From the NCBI RefSeq assembly GCF_029623395.1, contig NZ_JAPYKK010000019.1, positions 1 to 64,000 of the forward strand: a stretch of 64,000 nt of DNA, written 5' to 3'. Below the pieces are notes generated by a model. It did not search any database. It was not told where the DNA came from and saw only the letters and a list, made by a program, of their open reading frames with translations. This stretch comes from Sphingomonas echinoides (lineage in GTDB: Bacteria; Pseudomonadota; Alphaproteobacteria; Sphingomonadales; Sphingomonadaceae). A program made the position numbers and the translations under genes. Shown piece by piece: positions 1 to 6,812 of this stretch (position 1 is the stretch's first letter; each line of letters starts with the position of its first letter).

Positions 1-1005
1 CCGAACCCGCCGCCCGGGCGGCCGCTGCTGCCATGCCAGCGCAAGCAGCACGAATAGCGGCGGCAGCATCGGGAGCAGATATTGCCGCCAGGTCGGAAAC
101 GGCAGCAGCGCCGCGACGAACCCCGCCACGGCGACCACGGCTACGACCGGCGACCGCCGCCATCCCCCACGCCCCGCAACCACCAGCGCGATCAACGCCG
201 GCCCGAGTGCGAGGAACTTGAGCACATCGACGACCTTGGCCAACCACGACAGCTTCCACGGAGCAGCGCGGAAATATTCCGCAGGCGCACGCGCGGGAAA
301 GGTGAGCGTGCCGAACACGAAACCAGCGGGCGCCTGCACCCAGGTCCAGCCGACCAATGCGACGATCGGCAGCGCCCCCGCCAAAACCGCAAGAGGTCGA
401 TGCCGCCGATCGACCAGCGCATACATCCCATAACCAACCGCCGGCAGCGCATAGGAAATCTTCGCCGCCGCCGCCCCCGCGAGCAGTGCCCCCACGATTG
501 CAGCACCGGTCGTGCTGCCCCGCCCGGCGCCCGCGCGGACGATCAACACCAGCGCGCCGCCGAGCAGCGCGGCAGGCAAGGCATCGTTCCGCGCGGTGGC
601 GATGCTGAACAAGAAGGCGTCACACGTCGCGAACAACGCCGCGGCCGATAGCGAAGCGCGCGGCCCCGCCCCCGCCTCGCGGCTCGCGCGCCAGACGCAC
701 CCGACTAGCGCCACCCCCAGCACCACATTCGCCAGCCGCAACACCGGCCATGTCAGCGCCCCCGCGATCCACACGAGCGGTGCGAACAGCAATGGCTGGA
801 GCGGTGTCTGGAGATAGGCGTAATCGCGGTACGGCAGATCGCCGTGCGCGCTCAGCAGCGCCGCCGCGACATATTGGCTCTCGTCATGGTCGATTCCGCG
901 CAGCAGCGCGAGCACCGCGAACAGAACGATCGTAACGGCCAGCAGCCGGACGGGCAGACCGATACGTACGGGAACGATGGGCTCCATCGCGCGAGCGCCT
1001 AGCAT
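1..1005 (-). CDS. GT-C fold membrane glycosyltransferase-like protein (partial, C-terminus outside window)
   Basis: The reading frame is open from an ATG at 1005 to the window edge (335 codons), so the C-terminus is missing. After a first hydrophobic segment (about residues 19-36) comes the loop motif HDES (residues 40-43). An acidic pair after TM1 is typical of GT39/ArnT/PMT-like enzymes, which use polyprenyl-phosphate sugar donors on the periplasmic side. Many further hydrophobic segments follow. A second ATG seven codons in (987) is an alternative start; neither has a clear Shine-Dalgarno sequence. It is divergent from the PhoD-like gene. Acceptor and donor cannot be told from sequence. 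Confidence 0.75.
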   Translation of the reverse strand, partial: MLGARAMEPIVPVRIGLPVRLLAVTIVLFAVLALLRGIDHDESQYVAAALLSAHGDLPYRDYAYLQTPLQPLLFAPLVWIAGALTWPVLRLANVVLGVALVGCVWRASREAGAGPRASLSAAALFATCDAFLFSIATARNDALPAALLGGALVLIVRAGAGRGSTTGAAIVGALLAGAAAAKISYALPAVGYGMYALVDRRHRPLAVLAGALPIVALVGWTWVQAPAGFVFGTLTFPARAPAEYFRAAPWKLSWLAKVVDVLKFLALGPALIALVVAGRGGWRRSPVVAVVAVAGFVAALLPFPTWRQYLLPMLPPLFVLLALAWQQRPPGRRVR

Positions 1006-1077
1006 GCAGTTTCGGGACTGTCACGAACACGCCATATCCGCGCGGCAAGGGAGCGCGGTATCCGCAGGAGCCTCCCA

Positions 1078-2703
1078 ATGACCGTTCAGATCGACCGCCG
1101 CTCGCTCCTCCTCACCGGCTCGCTCGGCCTTGGCGCGTTCGCGGTGCCGGGCTTCGCGCAGAGCCCCAACGTCACGCAGGCGCGCGGCTTCACCCATTCC
1201 GTCGCAAGCGGCGAGCCCGGCAGCGACACGATGCTGTTGTGGACGCGCTACGTTCCCGCGACCGGCGACACCGCCGAACTCCGCGCCGAAATCGCCGAAA
1301 CGCCGGACTTTGCACGCGTCATCTCGGGCGGTTCGCAGATCACGGGGGTGTGGCGCGATTTCACGGCGAAGATCACGGTCGACAACCTCAAGCCCAATAC
1401 CCGCTATCACTACCGCTTCGTCGCGCCCGACGGCAGCTTCTCCCCCGTCGGCACGACCAAGACGCTCCCGGTCGGCCCGGTCGATCGCTTCCGTACCGTC
1501 ACCTTCTCCTGCTCGAACATGCCGTACGGCTATTTCAACGCTTATGCCCACGCCGCCGCACGCGACGATGTCGATCTGGCGATCCACTTGGGCGACTATT
1601 TCTACGAATATGAGACTGGCGATTATCCCGCGGTGAAGGACCAGGTCGCCGGCCGCGTCCCGCTCCCCGCGGGCGAGCTGCTCCATCTCGCGGATTATCG
1701 GCTGCGCTATGGCAGCTATCGCAGCGATCCCGACCTGATGGCGCTCCACGCCAAGCATCCGATGATCGTTCAGTGGGACGATCATGAATCGGCCAACGAC
1801 AGCTGGGAAGGCGGCGCGCAGAACCACCAGCCGAACGAAGGCGACTGGAATGCCCGCCGCGCCGCGTCGATCCAGGCGTATCGCGAATGGATGCCGGTCT
1901 CGGACGAGCCGTGGAAATCCTATGAGATCGGCACGCTCGCCACGCTGTTCCGCACCGAAACGCGGCTGCTCGCGCGCACCAAGCAACCCGATGTCGCGCC
2001 GCTGTTCGCGTCGAGCGACTCGTCCACCGCGCTGAAAGCGTTCCGCGACGGCGTTTGGATGGACCCCGCCGTCACGATGATGGGGTCGCAGCAGGAAAGC
2101 TGGCTTAATCATGCGATGGCGCAATCGGTGCGGCAGGGGCAGCAATGGCAGATTGTCGGCTTCGGCACGATCATGGGCCAGACCGTGATGCCCGCCGAAG
2201 CGATGAGCTGGCTCTCCCCCGATTCCCCCGAGCGCGCGCGCGGCTATCTGCTCTCCGGCGTCGCGGCGGCCAAGGTCGGGCTGCCGTTCAATTACGACAA
2301 TTGGGGCGGCTATCCCGCTGCGCGCGCACGCTTCCTGCGCAAGGCGCAGGGGCTCGGCGCGAACCTCGTCGTGCTGTCGGGCGACAGCCACAATGCCTGG
2401 GCGTATGATCTCGGGCAGGACGGCAAGCCTGCCGGGGTCGAGTTCGCGGGCCATGCGGTCACCTCGCCCGGCTATGAATCCGCCAGCAAGACCGACCCCA
2501 AGGTCATCGCGGCGGCGCTGGTCAAGGCCAACCCCGAGCTCAAATGGTGCGACACCAGCCGCCGCGGCTATATGGCGATGACGCTGACACCCGCCAGCGT
2601 CAGCAACGACTGGATCATGGTCGACACGATCAAGGCAAAGTCCCCCGCCGGCCGGGTTGGCCACACCGCGACCATCGCGCGCGGACGCAATATCATGGCG
2701 TGA
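1078..2703 (+). CDS. phoD: PhoD-like alkaline phosphatase/phosphodiesterase, Tat-exported
   Basis: 541 residues. The N-terminus has a twin-arginine signal (DRRSLLL, residues 6-12, then a hydrophobic stretch ending near PGFAQ at 28), so it is probably exported folded to the periplasm. A fibronectin-like N-terminal domain (HSVASGEP, LWTRY) is followed by a metallophosphatase core with HLGDYFYEY (about 168-176), WDDHES (about 233) and SGDSHNAW (about 434). These are the metal-ligand motifs of the PhoD family, which hydrolyses phosphomono- and diesters with Ca/Fe cofactors. The ribosome site AGGAG lies 7 bases before the ATG. The LacI gene follows after 68 bp; whether phosphatase and sugar locus are functionally linked is unknown. 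Confidence 0.9.
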   Translation: MTVQIDRRSLLLTGSLGLGAFAVPGFAQSPNVTQARGFTHSVASGEPGSDTMLLWTRYVPATGDTAELRAEIAETPDFARVISGGSQITGVWRDFTAKITVDNLKPNTRYHYRFVAPDGSFSPVGTTKTLPVGPVDRFRTVTFSCSNMPYGYFNAYAHAAARDDVDLAIHLGDYFYEYETGDYPAVKDQVAGRVPLPAGELLHLADYRLRYGSYRSDPDLMALHAKHPMIVQWDDHESANDSWEGGAQNHQPNEGDWNARRAASIQAYREWMPVSDEPWKSYEIGTLATLFRTETRLLARTKQPDVAPLFASSDSSTALKAFRDGVWMDPAVTMMGSQQESWLNHAMAQSVRQGQQWQIVGFGTIMGQTVMPAEAMSWLSPDSPERARGYLLSGVAAAKVGLPFNYDNWGGYPAARARFLRKAQGLGANLVVLSGDSHNAWAYDLGQDGKPAGVEFAGHAVTSPGYESASKTDPKVIAAALVKANPELKWCDTSRRGYMAMTLTPASVSNDWIMVDTIKAKSPAGRVGHTATIARGRNIMA

Positions 2704-2771
2704 CGGTTGCCGTCACCGGCTCCCTGCGGCAAACCAATGGCGGCGCGAGGCAGCCGCAGGGGGCATGAAGG

Positions 2772-3788
2772 TTGCGCGTAACGATCAAGGATGTGTCGCG
2801 ACTGTCGGGCGTGTCGATCAAGACCGTCTCGCGCGTGCTCAACAACGAACGCTATGTCGGCGCGGAAACCCGCGCGCGCGTCCAGGCGGCAGTCGCGGAG
2901 TTGAAGTTCCGCCCGAGCACCGCCGCACGCTCGCTCGCCGGGCGGCGCAGCTTCCAGATCGCGTTGATCTGCGACAATCCCAGCCCCTATTACGTTTACG
3001 AGATGCAATCGGGCATCCGCGACCGCTGCGTGCTCGACGGGGTGCGGATGATCGCGCAGCCCTATGATCGCAACGCCACCACCTTGCTCGACGAGCTCGA
3101 AAGCCTGGTCGATGCGACGCACGTCGACGGGCTGATCCTCACCCCGCCGGTGTCGGACAACCCCGATGTACTCGACCTGCTCGCACGCAGGGGCGTGCGG
3201 TTCGTGCGGGTCTCGCCCGGGAGCGACCCCGCGCTCGGGCCAGCGACCTTCATCGACAATGCGGCGGCGGCGGCGGTGATGACCACGCATCTACTTTCGC
3301 TCGGGCATCGCCGGATCGGCTTTATCGCGGGGCACCCGAGCTATGCGACCAGCGCGCAGCGGCTGCGCGGCTACACGCACGCGCTGGAGGCGGCGGACGT
3401 GGCGTTCGATCCCGCACTGGTGCGCGAGGGCAGCTACGACTTCGCCTCGGGCGCGGCGGCGGCGGCGGTGTTGCTCGACCTGCCCGATCCGCCGACCGCG
3501 ATCTTCGCGTCGAGCGACGACATGGCGGCGGGCGCGCTGACCACCGCGCACCGTCGCGGGCTGAAGGTGCCAGAACAGCTGTCGGTCGCGGGGTTCGACG
3601 ATACCGAGATGGCCGGGTTCGTCTGGCCCCCGCTCACCACGATCCGCCAGCCGACGCGGCAGATGGCGTATCAGGCGGCGGACTTGCTGCTCGCACCGGT
3701 CGATGCGGAGGCTCCGGCGGAACAGCGCGAGCTGCCGTTCGAGCTGGTGATGCGGGAGTCGACCGGGGTGGTGGCGGGGAGGCGCTGA
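2772..3788 (+). CDS. LacI-family transcriptional regulator
   Basis: 338 residues beginning at a TTG; an in-frame stop lies only two codons upstream, and the family start (VTIKDVSRLSGVS) fits this position exactly. Residues 3-50 are the LacI helix-turn-helix with TVSRVLNN and the hinge helix RSLAGRRS. The rest is a periplasmic-binding-protein-like sugar sensor ending in the usual TTIRQPTRQM segment. It stands at the head of the transport/oxidoreductase locus and is the best local candidate to bind the GACA-N-CG-N-TGTC sites at 5147, 9255 and 10461, because LacI-type operators normally have a central CG. The effector is not known; a sugar or sugar acid is expected from the family. Confidence 0.92.
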   Translation: MRVTIKDVSRLSGVSIKTVSRVLNNERYVGAETRARVQAAVAELKFRPSTAARSLAGRRSFQIALICDNPSPYYVYEMQSGIRDRCVLDGVRMIAQPYDRNATTLLDELESLVDATHVDGLILTPPVSDNPDVLDLLARRGVRFVRVSPGSDPALGPATFIDNAAAAAVMTTHLLSLGHRRIGFIAGHPSYATSAQRLRGYTHALEAADVAFDPALVREGSYDFASGAAAAAVLLDLPDPPTAIFASSDDMAAGALTTAHRRGLKVPEQLSVAGFDDTEMAGFVWPPLTTIRQPTRQMAYQAADLLLAPVDAEAPAEQRELPFELVMRESTGVVAGRR

Positions 3789-3809
3789 ACCGTCGCCAAT
3801 TTCACCGCC

Positions 3810-3900
3810 GTCACCCTGAACGCGTTTCAGGGTCCACCGCGCTACGCGGGCTCACTGGCCAGTCGGAGGGGTGGATGCTAAAACGAGTTCAGCATGACGG
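3810..3900. repeat. Intergenic inverted repeat, family C (CCTGAAC...TTCAGG type)
   Basis: Between the convergent lacI and yeiH-like genes. The left arm reads CACCCTGAACGCGTTTCAGG and a diverged opposite-facing copy (GCTAAAACGAGTTCAGC) ends near 3895. Each arm is itself a hairpin. A second copy of the same family lies at 37167-37259. Such elements are common between convergent sphingomonad genes and could act as a bidirectional terminator; that role is inferred. Confidence 0.65.
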
Positions 3901-3921
3901 CGGTATGGGGCACCAGCCCCC

Positions 3922-4998
3922 TCACCCGATCAGAAACACCGCCGCCCCCAGCGCGAGCGCAAACGCCGCCACCGTCGCAATCAAAATCACCAGCAACGGC
4001 TTCGGCCCCGCCTCGAGCAATTGCGCAAGCGGCGAGCGGATCGCGGTCGCGGTTACCGCCGCCGCCAGCATCGCCGCCGCCGCCTTCTCCGCCCCCGTCG
4101 CGACGATCGGCGGGATCACCCCGAACGAATTGATCCCCGCCAGCACGAAGAACCCGACCACGAACCACGGCACGCCCGGCCCCTTGGCCTTGCCCGCCCC
4201 GCCGTTCGGATCGAACCGCGCCAGCCCCACCGCGACCACCGCCAGCACCGGCGCGAGCAACGCCACCCGCGTCAGCTTGACGATCGCCGCGATCCCGCCC
4301 GCGCCGTCGCTGTAGGAATAGCCCGCGCCCAACGCCTGCGCGACGTCATGAATCGCCGCACCGAGCAGGAACCCCGCCTTGAGGTCGCTCATGTGGAGCG
4401 CGTGCGCGACCAAAGGATACAGCATCATCGCCGACGCGCTCATCGCGGAAATCCCGACCAGCACCAGCGTCAGCTGCGCCTGCGTCATGCGTTTCTCGCC
4501 CAGCGTCGTCGCCAGCGCCATCGCCGCGCTCGCGCCGCAAATCGCGACCGACCCGCCCGCAAGCAACCCGAACGCGGTATCGAACCCGAAGCGCCGCGCC
4601 GCGAACACCCCCGCCGCCATCGTCAGCACGACGATCCCGACGACGCACAGCAACGCGACCGGCCCCAACGCAACGATCTGCCCGAACGTGATCCGCACGC
4701 CCACCAGCACGATCCCCCAGCGCAACAACGAGCGCGACGCGAACGCCAGCCCCGGGGTCAGCCGCGAATCCGCGCTGAGGAAATTGAGCGCCAGCCCGAT
4801 CAGCAACGCCATCAGCGTCAGCGGCACGCCGTAATGATCCGACAGGAACCCCGCGGCGAGCGTCCCCATCACCACCACCACAAGCCCGGGCAGATAACCG
4901 CGCCAATCGCGCTTGGGACCTGCCGAAACGTCGCCGTACAGGTCGCCATAGAGATCGGCCGCCATCGGCAGCGGACGGGATTGGCGGGAGATCTCCAT
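3922..4998 (-). CDS. yeiH: YeiH-family putative sulfate/sulfite exporter
   Basis: 358 residues from the ATG at 4998; a TTG four codons earlier is possible, but the GGAACG just before the ATG and the family length favour the ATG. About ten membrane segments follow a short cytosolic N-terminus. The signature GGSVAICGASAAMA and the later GFLLGAAIHDVAQALGAGYS are typical of the YeiH (putative sulfate exporter, UPF0324) family. Members of this and related families occur in organosulfonate degradation clusters, where they are thought to export sulfite or sulfate. Here it lies 190 bp from the divergent MFS gene in a locus that also has an SsuD-type monooxygenase, which would release sulfite. Transported ion is not proven. 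Confidence 0.85.
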   Translation of the reverse strand: MEISRQSRPLPMAADLYGDLYGDVSAGPKRDWRGYLPGLVVVVMGTLAAGFLSDHYGVPLTLMALLIGLALNFLSADSRLTPGLAFASRSLLRWGIVLVGVRITFGQIVALGPVALLCVVGIVVLTMAAGVFAARRFGFDTAFGLLAGGSVAICGASAAMALATTLGEKRMTQAQLTLVLVGISAMSASAMMLYPLVAHALHMSDLKAGFLLGAAIHDVAQALGAGYSYSDGAGGIAAIVKLTRVALLAPVLAVVAVGLARFDPNGGAGKAKGPGVPWFVVGFFVLAGINSFGVIPPIVATGAEKAAAAMLAAAVTATAIRSPLAQLLEAGPKPLLVILIATVAAFALALGAAVFLIG

Positions 4999-5018
4999 CG
5001 TGCGTTCCAACCCTCTAC

Positions 5019-5110
5019 GTCACCCGGGCTTGTCCCGGGGTTCCCCGTGCCGCACACAGCACCCCGCCGTCATGCGGCGCAGCGGACCCCGGGACAAGTC
5101 CGGGGTGACG
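5019..5110. repeat. Intergenic inverted repeat, family D (CCCGGACTTGTCCCGGGGT type)
   Basis: Two opposite-facing palindromes, the left containing CACCCGGGCTTGTCCCGGGG (5021-5040) and the right GGACCCCGGGACAAGTCCGG (near 5085-5104). They sit between the divergent yeiH-like and MFS genes, upstream of the operator at 5146. The element separates the two start sites by about 90 bp. Confidence 0.7.
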
Positions 5111-5145
5111 GACAGCGAACGAGTCTAGCCGAACGTCACGATATC

Positions 5146-5159
5146 TGACACCGCTGTCT
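5146..5159. promoter_or_regulatory. Putative LacI-type operator upstream of the MFS transporter gene
   Basis: TGACACCGCTGTCT: arms GACA/TGTC around a central CG, the typical layout of LacI-family operators. It ends 27 bp before the MFS start. The 12-base core GACACCGCTGTC is identical to the site before the TonB receptor (9255-9266) and differs by two bases from the site at 10461-10472. Confidence 0.65.
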
Positions 5160-5186
5160 CAACAAAAAGACAGGAGGGAAGCGCTC

Positions 5187-6428
5187 ATGGCAATGCGAGG
5201 CGGGTCGGCGCGGTGGATCATCGTCGCGATGGTGTTCGTCGCGGTGATGCTCAATTACGTCGACCGGCAGATCCTCGCGCTGCTCAAGCCCACGCTGGAA
5301 GCGCAGTTCCGCTGGTCCGACCAGGATTATGCCAACATGGGCACCGCCTTCCAGGTCGCGACCGCGTTCGCCTTTCTCGGCACCGGCTGGTTCCTCGACC
5401 GGGTGGGCTTGCGGATCGGCTTCGCGCTCGGCGTCTTGGTGTGGAGCCTCGCCGGTATGGCGCATGCCTTTGCGACGACCGTTCCCGCCTTCTTTGCCGC
5501 GCGGATCCTGCTCGGGATCGCGGAGTCGGTCGGCACCCCCGCCGCGGTCAAATCGGCGGCGACCTATTTCAACCACAAGGACCGCCAGATCGCTCTGGGG
5601 ATCGGCAACACCGCGCCCAATATCGGCGCGATCGTCACACCCCTGTTCATTCCGGCACTTGCGCTCGCGTTCGGGTGGCAGTCGGCGTTTCTCGTCGCGG
5701 GCGGCCTCGGTGTGCTGTGGGTCGTCGTGTGGTTTGCGATCCGAGTCCAGCCGGTCGCGCTCGACGCCGTTGCGCCCGCCCCCGTGCCGTGGCTCAAGGT
5801 GCTGTGGACGCGCGGGACTCTGGCGATCGCGATCGCCAAGGTGCTGTCGGATCAGGTGTGGTTCTTCATGCTGCTGTGGCTGCCCGATCTGTTCCACCGG
5901 CTGTTCGGGATGGAACAGGGCAAGCTCGGGTTGCCGGTGGCGTTGGTCTATCTGCTCGCGGCCTGCGGTGCGCTGACCGGCGGGTTCCTCCCCTCGCGGC
6001 TGATGGCGGCGGGGTGGAGCGTCAACCGCGCGCGCAAGCTGACGATGCTTGGCTATGCGCTGCTCGTGCTGCCGGTGGTGTTCGTGCAGAGCGTTAGCAG
6101 CCCGTGGTCGGCGGCATTGCTGCTTGGCCTCGTGCTGTTCGCGCACCAGGGGTTCTCGACCAACGTCTTCGGCGTGGTGACCGACATCACGCCCGCGCGC
6201 TCGGTCGGTTCGCGCATCGGGATCGCGGCGTTCTGCGGCAATCTGTGCTCGATCGGGATGATCCAGTTCCAGGCCTATGCGCTCGCGCAGGGCTGGGGCT
6301 ATGCGCCCGCGCTGGCGATCTGCGCGGGGTCGTATCTGGCGGCGCTGCTCGCGATCCACCTGCTGATCCCGCGGATCGTGCCGATCGACGAAAGCGAACG
6401 CGGGGATGGGCTGGTGGTCGCGCATTGA
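5187..6428 (+). CDS. MFS transporter, anion:cation symporter (ExuT-like) family
   Basis: 413 residues with a strong ribosome site (AGGAGG, 5172-5177). The N-terminus has LNYVDRQILALLKP, the hallmark of the ACS family (hexuronate, glucarate and related sugar-acid symporters), and the protein shows about twelve membrane segments. Its probable job is proton- or sodium-coupled uptake of an anionic sugar across the inner membrane. The upstream operator groups it with the TonB receptor and the reductase/monooxygenase genes rather than with uxaC/uxuB. A hexuronate is the default substrate by family; a sulfonated sugar such as sulfoquinovose is the alternative suggested by context. Confidence 0.85.
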   Translation: MAMRGGSARWIIVAMVFVAVMLNYVDRQILALLKPTLEAQFRWSDQDYANMGTAFQVATAFAFLGTGWFLDRVGLRIGFALGVLVWSLAGMAHAFATTVPAFFAARILLGIAESVGTPAAVKSAATYFNHKDRQIALGIGNTAPNIGAIVTPLFIPALALAFGWQSAFLVAGGLGVLWVVVWFAIRVQPVALDAVAPAPVPWLKVLWTRGTLAIAIAKVLSDQVWFFMLLWLPDLFHRLFGMEQGKLGLPVALVYLLAACGALTGGFLPSRLMAAGWSVNRARKLTMLGYALLVLPVVFVQSVSSPWSAALLLGLVLFAHQGFSTNVFGVVTDITPARSVGSRIGIAAFCGNLCSIGMIQFQAYALAQGWGYAPALAICAGSYLAALLAIHLLIPRIVPIDESERGDGLVVAH

Positions 6429-6467
6429 GGGAGCGGGCTGCTCGACGGGCGCGCCATGCACCCCCTC

Positions 6468-6537
6468 CGTTCGTCCTGAGCGAAGTCGAAGGACCTCGTG
6501 CTGCGCAAGGGGCTTCGACTTCGCTCAGCCCGAACGG
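6468..6537. repeat. Intergenic inverted repeat, family B (CTGAGCGAAGTCGAAG type)
   Basis: Left arm CGTTCGTCCTGAGCGAAGTC (from 6468) and right arm CTTCGACTTCGCTCAGCCCG (from 6513) face each other across about 20 bp. Directly downstream of the MFS gene, at the convergence with the TonB receptor gene. A second copy lies at 34444-34535. Confidence 0.75.
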
Positions 6538-6570
6538 TTTGTGTAAGCGCCCGCACCACAAGCCACCGTT

Positions 6571-6640
6571 CTCCCGCGAAAGCGGGAGCCCAGAACTCAC
6601 GCGCCCCGCCTGTAACCCTAGGCTCCCGCCTCCGCGGGAG
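6571..6640. repeat. Intergenic palindrome pair, family A (CCCGCGAAGGCGGG type)
   Basis: CTCCCGCGAAAGCGGGAG at 6571-6588 and GGCTCCCGCCTCCGCGGGAG at 6621-6640 form two short hairpins facing each other. The same family recurs at 14904-15042 and 21026-21110. Non-coding. Confidence 0.7.
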
Positions 6641-6660
6641 AACAAGGGTAAGAACCCATA

Positions 6661-6806
6661 ATCCTCCCCGGCACCGGGAGGGGGACCATGAGCATTCAGC
6701 GAATGGTGGAGGGGGCCCGCCACACACGTTCCACTCGCGGAGAGCCCCCCTCCACCACCAGCCTGAAGAAGGCTGGCGGTCCCCCTCCCCGTCCCCGGGG
6801 AGGATC
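6661..6806. repeat. Intergenic long inverted repeat, family E
   Basis: Begins ATCCTCCCCGGCACCGGGAG and ends with the facing sequence CCGTCCCCGGGGAGGAT, with an inner pair (GGTGGAGGGGG against CCCCCCTCCACC near 6708 and 6745). The whole can fold into one extended hairpin directly after the stop of the TonB receptor gene. It fills the gap together with families A and B; no gene is credible in 6429-6812. Confidence 0.6.
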
Positions 6807-6812
6807 AAGAGA

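Noticed and set aside
1021..2664. Long antisense frames opposite phoD, rsh, flhA, DUF885 and other genes
   Set aside because: In high-G+C DNA the complementary frame of a real gene stays open by chance. Their products are Arg/Asp/His-rich with no domain, while the opposite frames have clear families.
2701..2715. TGACGGTTGCCGTCA, an inverted repeat at the phoD stop before the LacI gene
   Set aside because: It lacks the central CG and does not match the other three operator sites. Half of it is fixed by the phoD stop region. It could be an autoregulatory site, but nothing else supports that.
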